From: Blautia hansenii
GTDB lineage: Bacteria > Bacillota > Clostridia > Lachnospirales > Lachnospiraceae
Reading direction: 5' to 3'
DNA length: 64,000 nucleotides
NCBI RefSeq assembly: GCF_013304445.1
Contig: NZ_JAAITA010000014.1
Coordinates: 16,533 to 80,532 of the forward strand
Position 1 is the first letter of the stretch; every line of letters starts with the position of its first letter. Below are positions 59,201 to 64,000 of the stretch, one piece after another. The translations under genes and the position numbers were made by a program. The notes under the pieces were generated by a model. That model worked only from the letters and a program-made list of their open reading frames with translations, was not told the DNA's origin and did not search any database.

Positions 59201-60762
59201 AGTATAACTATAGCCATAACAATGAAGGCGGTTTTATGCTGATTATGGGCGGATATCCTCATACAGGAGCAACGGTTCGCTATAATATCAGTCAGAATGA
59301 CAGGGATAAAACATTTGAATTTGCACAGGGACTTCCAAAAGGTACCATGATTTATAACAATACCATTTACTCGAATCAGGTTTTAGACAAAGGTGTATTT
59401 TTCCTGTCTAATACAGGAGCCGGAGTGGGGGTAAATGATGGATTTGCATTTAACAATGTGTTTAGCTATCCTCAGGGACAGAAAGCCTATGGCGGTGATG
59501 CCCAGGGAATTGGTTTGGTTCAGGAACACATGAAAATTTATAACAATGCCTATACAGGAGGCATGAGCGCTTTTGAGGCAGATGCCAAGCCTTTGCAGGC
59601 AGAGGATTTGGGAATTGTCGAATTAGGAAGCGCTCCGGAAACTCATGAAGGCAAAGATGCTGTAACAGGAAGTTCAGGATTGTTGGACGGTTATAAATTG
59701 CAGGAGGGCTCTGCGTTGATTGATAAAGGGCTTACTGTAGATGAAGCATGGAAGCATTTTGGCGGAAGCAAACTGGTAGATGGCCGAAACTATTCTCCAA
59801 GAGAGTTTTTTGAAAAGGTGAAAGATAATAAAAAATATCCCAGCATAGATTGCATTATGGGAAACAACTTCCCAGAAGTACCGGGTGTGTCATATGACAG
59901 GGATTTCTTTGGAGAAAGCATAATCAGCGGAAAACCGGATATTGGTGCGGCTGAGTATCAGAGAGAAGAGCCGGAAAAACCAGAACCACCGCAGGCTGTG
60001 CTGTTAGAAAGCATATCCATTCAGAAAGCACCGGAAAAGACAGCCTATACAGAAGGAGAAACTTTCAATCCAAAAGGAATGGAAGTAGAAGCGAAATTCA
60101 GTGATGGAAACACAAAGGATGTAACCGGAGAAATCAGCTACAGTGAGGAAACGCTAAAAGTAAGCGATAAAGAAATGGTTATCAGCTATACATATGAGGG
60201 TATTACCAAAAAGGCAACTCAGGGGATTGCTGTAAAAACAAAGGAAGAGCCGCAGCCGCCAACCCAGGGGGAACCGGAAAAACCACAGCAACCAGAAAAT
60301 CCGGATACTTCAGGTTGGGAAATAGAAGCTGTAGAAATAGTACCGGAGAAAGCAGAATTAAAAGCAGGGGAATCAAAACAGTTTACAGTTGATGTGAAGG
60401 GAAAAGGAGAATTTTCCAAAGAAGTTTCCTGGGAACTTGTAGGAAAACATCATGAAGATACCTATATAGATGAAAAGGGAACTTTATATGTCAGCAAGGC
60501 AGAGGCAGCAGGAGAAGTGAAGGTAAAAGCGGGTTCTAAAGCGGATGCAAAGAAATTTGACGAAGCAGTAGTAAAAATTAAAACGGCACAGACACAGGTG
60601 CCGGGAACAAATGTAAATAATAATGGCGACGATAGTACAACAGGAAAACCAGCGGGGAACCAGGGAGTCCAGACTGGAGATGAAAGCCATGTGGTGATAC
60701 TTCTGGGGCTGCTTGCAGTGTCAGGGGGAGCGATGTTACTTTGTAAGAGGAAAAGGCAGTAA
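56254..60762 (+). CDS. Wall-anchored right-handed beta-helix protein, GH136-like
   Basis: A 1502-residue surface protein. Order: signal peptide (1-28, cut near ALA), a Glu/Pro/Thr tether with LPET..TVPE repeats (about 45-115), a lectin-like beta-sandwich (about 135-305), a short repeat domain, a second lectin-like domain (about 403-580), another repeat domain, and the beta-helix (about 670-1240). Two Ig-like domains (about 1248-1325 and 1355-1450) and a sorting signal VQTGDE (1472-1477), a membrane span and KRKRQ end it. The helix begins TFYVDSENGDDSAEGTSEKT and contains TTDGQGLDCDHAS with Asp967 and Asp974, seven apart like the catalytic pair of LnbX. This suggests a lacto-N-biosidase or related glycosidase; unproven. 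Confidence 0.7.
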   Translation: MKRIAKRISCAALTAALLTGSMPSYALAAEVSPDLSVAEQSQEIQEDAVEGEEGILPETEETVPESVNPEEDTVLPENPTVPDTEIHTGADEVLPETETTVPEEETETESEEAEQFQVEAEGASVPQPGKRELLKDNFDNASGWQINNPSSVKIENGQATIKGGGGNNAMKSAGILSANDFLLQTDLIIGTENKNCNAKIGFKAQDGFDKQRLQLRFDFPNNKVFLEKVTGNSVDTKYGEAAAEVSQGQHKLAIEVKGNAITAWLDEKQIITASHEEIGKMEKGRLLIAGQFPLQDFALDNLLVTTNEELSGKECTVKLETYTDGKLDPEHKGGTLTADKLSGYSGEWINLTPKANHGYVFAKYETSTDNLVPIENNRFQLNEKFPEITVKAYFETRKPGKYEIFFEDFGGNPGTLPEGIRVSEGELFVDVPSGKNANAYSPVVDWKKLDGKKGYRISVDARRTTDAGGTLQISFRDGGSFDSRYVVAINSQGSAMLRRFYNGENKELKKGNFQLTDKPAHVVIEVVENKVTVFINGKEILNYTDQENWKGMKPGVQLINMTPGAPVAFDNLLIEQICEKKPVEVISIYNGTEDTEHKAGVASSDIKEAEERQRVTLTAIAKAGYRLKEYQVEGMENVQIQDGAFLMPAGDYSSLKVKAIFETDKLREGKTFYVDSENGDDSAEGTSEKTAWKSLNRVKEYGSFVPGDKILLKRGSVFVGQQLAFQGMGAEGKPIEISAYGEGKLPRLEGNGQVENVVSLYNQEYVEIRNLEITNLDKKYSTEFKLNGSNNKEKPLRAMNVSIRDFGTASGIVIEDCYIHDINGNINLKWNGGIFFDVKTNIQNGVLAGIPSKYDNVRISGCTFERVDRSAIKLVSSQWCNQWEKNDPGVPVNWYPSTNVVVENNYMEYIGGDGITVRDTDGALIEHNLAKDCRFQNTGYNVGIWPFEAANTVLQYNEAYETHGTTDGQGLDCDHASSNSVMQYNYSHNNEGGFMLIMGGYPHTGATVRYNISQNDRDKTFEFAQGLPKGTMIYNNTIYSNQVLDKGVFFLSNTGAGVGVNDGFAFNNVFSYPQGQKAYGGDAQGIGLVQEHMKIYNNAYTGGMSAFEADAKPLQAEDLGIVELGSAPETHEGKDAVTGSSGLLDGYKLQEGSALIDKGLTVDEAWKHFGGSKLVDGRNYSPREFFEKVKDNKKYPSIDCIMGNNFPEVPGVSYDRDFFGESIISGKPDIGAAEYQREEPEKPEPPQAVLLESISIQKAPEKTAYTEGETFNPKGMEVEAKFSDGNTKDVTGEISYSEETLKVSDKEMVISYTYEGITKKATQGIAVKTKEEPQPPTQGEPEKPQQPENPDTSGWEIEAVEIVPEKAELKAGESKQFTVDVKGKGEFSKEVSWELVGKHHEDTYIDEKGTLYVSKAEAAGEVKVKAGSKADAKKFDEAVVKIKTAQTQVPGTNVNNNGDDSTTGKPAGNQGVQTGDESHVVILLGLLAVSGGAMLLCKRKRQ

Positions 60763-60812
60763 GAAAGTGGGGACTATCGGTTAATACCGTTTTTTAGTTT
60801 CTAAATCTTAAA

Positions 60813-60878
60813 ATACGAATCTCCTGTAGTAATCAGTATTTTTGATACCTGATCTTCTATAGGAGATTTGTATTTTTT
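60813..60878 (+). terminator. Long hairpin terminator after the beta-helix gene
   Basis: A 17-bp stem with G-T pairs, ATACGAATCTCCTGTAG (60813-60829) and CTATAGGAGATTTGTAT (60857-60873), then TTTTT. It lies at the border with the insertion element. Confidence 0.75.
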
Positions 60879-60941
60879 CTTTTCGGTATGTATTTTAGGG
60901 CGCAAAAACCCCTCAACTGCATTTTTAAAAGCACTCTTTTT

Positions 60942-62624
60942 CTAAGCAGTCTTTTCCTTAGTTTTTCCTTCAAATTTTTTGATCTCTTCATGAAGAAAAC
61001 GATGATATTTATTGATATTTCTTCCAATCGCATACAGCATGAATTCTTTATAAACCTTCTCTGCTGTTCGGCAGTTGAATCTTCGAAAGTTATCATTTTC
61101 TTTGATATCTCCGAAATGTCCTTCTGTCTGAATGGAACGGATCTGACGGTTTAATATCCCCTTCTCACTCTGGATGTTCGCATGGGATTCTTCCTTTAAA
61201 GCTTCCCATTGTTCATTGATCTTCATGACCTTATTTTTCTCTGCATCTTTTTCAGCATCATACTTATAGAGACATTTTTCTTTATGTATGCAGCCACTGC
61301 AATCGGAACATCCATACACCTCAAAGGTTTGTGTATAACCAGCCTGTTCTTTTTTCTCTGTCCTGATATGATGAAGTTCTCTTCCATCATGGCAGATATA
61401 ATAAAGTTCATCCTCAAATATCTGCGTTTTCATGTTGTAATACTTTCCAATCTCTTCCGTGTATGCACGTGTTTTCCGTTTTTCATGATCCTGCAGCTTA
61501 ATATAACTGGAGATTTTATGTTTCTTTAAGTACAGAAGATTCTTTTCACTACAATAACCGCTGTCGGCAGTTACTTCCTCCCAAATTTCTCCAAACGTAT
61601 TTTTGTGCTTTTCTAACACAGGAATCAATGTATTATAATCTGTCCGGTCATTGCTTACATAAGCCTGGACAATAAAATAATTCTCTACTGCTATCTGGAC
61701 ATTATATGCGGCCTTTAACTGTCCGTTCTTCATATGGTCCTCTTTCATCCGCATAAAGGTGGCCTCTAAATCTGTTTTGGAATAACTGTTCCGATCCTTT
61801 CCCATGATTTCAAAACACTCTTTATATCCCATGAGACGTTCACCGCAGCTTTCCAGTTCCTCATATAGCTGCTGGATTTCCGATTTTCTCTTTCCTTTTC
61901 CATAAACAAACGTAATGTGTTCCTGCTCCGCGATCTGCATCAGATTTTTCTGGAGTTTCAGAATCTCCAGCGGAGAACAGTTGTCAATTTCGATGATTGT
62001 ATTATTTGATAATTTTTTATGTTTTGTCAGTTTCCTTGTCCGGTTCTTTTCAATGACATCCCTTACTTTTTCCATTCCTTCTATCACAAACATATGAGCA
62101 TGGGGAATGTCATATTTGATGCCATATTCATTTTTGTCAATCAGAGCATTATACTTCTGATACACCGAATCAACGGTATCTAATAATCCTGCAAGATGGT
62201 AGTTCAGTGTTCCTCTCCATACAAACGTATAGCGGTTTGCATTGGCTTCAATTTTTGTTCCATCAATAAAAAGAGATTTTAACGTGATGAATCCTTCTTT
62301 TTGCAGACGACGAAGAAACTGATAGTTCAGTTCATCCAATACATCAGCTGTCAGCTTTTTGTTTTTAAATTCATAAAAAGCATCCCTTTTGGGTTTTTGG
62401 CCTTTGGTAAGCCAGATAAAAGCAAGGTCTCTTTCACATAATTCTACGATACGGTCAACAGCTCTTACCCCACGCATATTTGCATAAGTAACTACAGCAT
62501 ACATCATAATTGGATTGTACCCTATTCTTCCCTTATCTGAACAATTGGCTAACAAGCCAGAAAAATCTAACTCCTCCATCACTTTTTTCAGGGTATAGAC
62601 TGGATCGTCATCAGGTAAATTCAA
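60942..62624 (-). mobile_element. IS1182-family transposase
   Basis: A 560-codon frame matching IS1182 transposases: LPDDDPVYTLKKVMEELDF, MYAVVTYANMRGVRAVDRIV, FIDGTKIEANANRYTFVW (catalytic Asp region), VTADSGYCSEKNLLYLKKH, a CSDCSGCIHKEKC zinc-like block and NRQIRSIQTEGHFGDIKEND (Glu region) with FNCRTAEKVYKEF at the end. The reading frame extends upstream of the TTG at 62624 as homologous-looking codons (NHFFELGQQKINFSFFEL) to a stop, without ATG, GTG or another TTG. The start is therefore uncertain, perhaps an AUU codon after AGGG. Terminal inverted repeats could not be fixed by eye. Confidence 0.85.
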
Positions 62625-62694
62625 TTCAAAGAAACTAAAGTTAATTTTCTGTTGCCCTAATTCAAAAAAATGGTTATAATAATCTTATTTTAGC

Positions 62695-62821
62695 ATAGTT
62701 CCATTATAACATGGAACGGAGAGGAGATGGTTGTCGTTAGCCATCTTTTTCTCTTTTTACGGAAAAATTTCAGGGGCAGATTTGACTCATGTGAGTCAAA
62801 TCTGCCCCTGTTTGGAACTAT
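62695..62821. repeat. Nested inverted repeats next to the IS element
   Basis: Outer arms ATAGTTCC (62695-62702) and GGAACTAT (62814-62821) enclose GTTCCAT (62698-62704)/ATGGAAC (62711-62717), AGATGG/CCATCT, and the 19-bp arms of the palindrome at 62771-62810. It could be a miniature mobile element or scar. Confidence 0.55.
62771..62810. repeat. Perfect 40-bp palindrome
   Basis: Two 19-base arms (62771-62789, CAGGGGCAGATTTGACTCA, and its exact complement at 62792-62810) are separated by TG. It could form a cruciform or a strong bidirectional terminator. Confidence 0.9.
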
Positions 62822-62849
62822 CTATTTCCCGATAGCCCCTTTTGTAGCT

Positions 62850-62873
62850 CCCAATGCCTTAGATGGCATTGGG
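62850..62873. repeat. Inverted repeat at the 3' side of the Rpn gene
   Basis: CCCAATGCC (62850-62858) and GGCATTGGG (62865-62873), loop TTAGAT. It may act as a terminator remnant; no T-run follows on the plus strand. Confidence 0.7.
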
Positions 62874-62910
62874 GCAGATGTGCTTCGGCAGTACAGAATT
62901 ACCACCGGCT

Positions 62911-63573
62911 TTATTCTTTTTTCTCTTTTGATTGTAAATACTTCTCTGCTTCTTCTACAAAGTTTTGTATAGAGTCTGTTTTTGCTGCCAGTTTAAATAA
63001 AAACTTCAAATCTCCAAGCTCTCCCATCTCGCGGTCTGTTTTAATGTTATGAATGGTCTCCTGAAACTGCTTCACCAGTTCATCCTGAAAATCCCCTTCG
63101 CTTTTTTCTGAATCAGCCGTTACAAATTTCAGGAATCTGACAAGTTCTGCTGGAACTTCCTTCTCATTTCCAAAAGTATAGCAATATAAATGCTCTCCAA
63201 ATGGGTCGAAATCACAGACAAAAATCACAAACGTATCCGGCAGGGTTTCATAATCTTCCCCGCTTGCCAGCGCTTCCATTACCATCTGGCTGTGATAGTA
63301 CCGGCTGCGTTTTCCCGGGGATTTCTTTTTCTTTATCTGTATTTCCACGTTGTAATGTGTGCGGTTCTCGTCTTCTGCATAGATATCCGGGCGGACACCT
63401 TTGTATTCCGGATGATAAATCATGCTCTTTTCCTTGCTCACTACTACCTGTGAAATGGGGACTCCAAGCACCAGCTCAAGAAATCCCTTGCAATTTTCCT
63501 CCACACTCATAACTGCACCAAAAAGAAAATTGTCCTTAATTGTCAAATCCTGTAATGTTTTTCGTTTTCTCAT
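62911..63573 (-). CDS. Rpn family PD-(D/E)XK nuclease/putative transposase
   Basis: A 220-residue protein with the PD-(D/E)XK fold of the PDDEXK_2/Rpn family. It opens DLTIKDNFLFGAVMSVEENC, then shows R61-P-D63 and E77-I-Q79-I-K81, the E-x-Q variant of the catalytic motif, followed by RYYHSQMVMEALASGEDYE. Rpn proteins promote recombination and act as nucleases (established for E. coli members). ATG 63573 is chosen because AGGAGG stands 5-6 bases upstream; the longer upstream frame encodes only a hydrophobic run. It lies beside an IS element and palindromes. Confidence 0.85.
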   Translation of the reverse strand: MRKRKTLQDLTIKDNFLFGAVMSVEENCKGFLELVLGVPISQVVVSKEKSMIYHPEYKGVRPDIYAEDENRTHYNVEIQIKKKKSPGKRSRYYHSQMVMEALASGEDYETLPDTFVIFVCDFDPFGEHLYCYTFGNEKEVPAELVRFLKFVTADSEKSEGDFQDELVKQFQETIHNIKTDREMGELGDLKFLFKLAAKTDSIQNFVEEAEKYLQSKEKKE

Positions 63574-63689
63574 ATTTCCTCCTGTTCTACAGAGGAATCC
63601 TGTAAAGAGAGTATAGCTTATCAAAAAGACTACACCGTTAAATTCAATAATTATAATTATCGATATAGAAAAGAAAAATAAAAAAACAG

Positions 63690-63718
63690 TTGACATATAA
63701 TGTTTACTGTGATATTCT
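63690..63718 (+). promoter_or_regulatory. First of three tandem strong promoters (P1)
   Basis: TTGACA (63690-63695), 17-base spacer, TATTCT (63713-63718). Confidence 0.8.
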
Positions 63719-63810
63719 ATATAAGCTGTTGTTGAGAAGAGAAAGATAATTTAAAATCTTGACTGGACAATAACGAGTGATAACAACAAATTTTCAGAAA
63801 ATGAAAAATA

Positions 63811-63839
63811 TTGACAAAGTATAGAATATATGATATTCT
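63811..63839 (+). promoter_or_regulatory. Second tandem promoter (P2)
   Basis: TTGACA (63811-63816), 17-base spacer, TATTCT (63834-63839), nearly the same -10 context as P1 (GATATTCTA). Confidence 0.8.
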
Positions 63840-63895
63840 AACAAAACTGTCGCAAAGAATTGTAAAGTGAATCGAAAAAAGATTGAAAAAAGTTC

Positions 63896-63924
63896 TTGAC
63901 AAGCTAAAAACGATATGATAAAAT
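63896..63924 (+). promoter_or_regulatory. Third tandem promoter (P3) of a probable rRNA operon
   Basis: TTGACA (63896-63901), 17-base spacer, extended -10 TGATAAAAT (hexamer 63919-63924). It is followed by a CTGTC/GACAG hairpin and CTTGATAACTGAACAGTA, a sequence typical of the spacer ahead of 16S rRNA in Lachnospiraceae. The rRNA genes would start outside the window. Confidence 0.75.
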
Positions 63925-64000
63925 ATCAAAGCTGTCAAAACGACAGGAACCTTGATAACTGAACAGTAGAACACATGAATCGAAAATTCTTTTACATTTT

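Noticed and set aside
60778..60794. Small CGGT-TAAT-ACCG hairpin with T-run after the beta-helix gene
   Set aside because: A four-base stem is too weak alone; the longer stem at 60813-60873 is the better terminator.

Overview
The window looks like a chromosomal segment of a Gram-positive gut anaerobe of the Lachnospiraceae, most likely the Blautia group (inference). The grounds are consensus TTGACA/TATAAT promoters, strong AGGAGG ribosome binding sites, an S-box leader before metK, an L10 leader before rplJ, a stand-alone Spo0A-type DNA-binding domain, TGD-type wall-sorting signals and many carbohydrate-uptake genes. No phage and no CRISPR array was seen.

Region by region: (1) 1-9.8 kb is housekeeping: a ROK regulator cut by the window edge, a secreted DUF1002 protein, a coupled S1-domain/EIIC-like membrane pair on the minus strand, a CBS-domain pyrophosphatase, a flavin reductase, a shikimate-kinase-like protein, murA, and metK behind a SAM riboswitch. 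(2) 10-15.7 kb holds a wall-anchored family 8 polysaccharide lyase and a cytoplasmic heparinase II/III-family enzyme. (3) 15.7-38 kb contains the rplJL, rpoBC and rpsL-rpsG-fusA-tuf blocks, interrupted by cstA and by a divergent sugar locus (ROK regulator and DUF4838 glycosidase-like protein against two ABC permeases and a binding lipoprotein). (4) 38-49.4 kb is an arabinan/arabinoxylan-type locus: DUF624, three GH43 enzymes (one a surface lipoprotein), an ABC importer, an ArsR-like regulator with a large extra domain, and a GH51 arabinofuranosidase. (5) 49.1-52.6 kb carries a small Cys-rich protein, adenosine deaminase, and a cluster of small regulators (Spo0A-C-only protein, two XRE proteins, a 33-residue microprotein). 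(6) 52.8-55 kb carries rpmG-secE-nusG-rplK-rplA, displaced from its usual place ahead of rplJL. (7) 55.4-60.8 kb is a chaperone-like protein followed by a 1502-residue wall-anchored beta-helix protein that resembles GH136 lacto-N-biosidases. (8) 60.8-64 kb has an IS1182-type transposase, a patch of strong palindromes, an Rpn/PD-(D/E)XK nuclease gene and three tandem strong promoters that probably drive an rRNA operon just outside the window.

How the parts work together: the surface enzymes (PL8, lipoprotein GH43, beta-helix protein) would cut polymers or glycans outside, two CUT1-type ABC importers would bring oligosaccharides in, and cytoplasmic GH43, GH51, DUF4838 and heparinase-family enzymes would finish the job. 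Neither importer has its own ATPase, so a shared MsmK/UgpC-type ATPase elsewhere is expected. The most interesting points are a duplicated L1-protein operator placed before both rplK and rplA, a repeated TTTAGTT-N22-AACTAAA element before two arabinan-locus transcripts, the chaperone/beta-helix pair, and the interleaving of glycan-use loci with the ribosomal/RNA polymerase gene cluster. All assignments come from reading motifs by eye; no database search was run.
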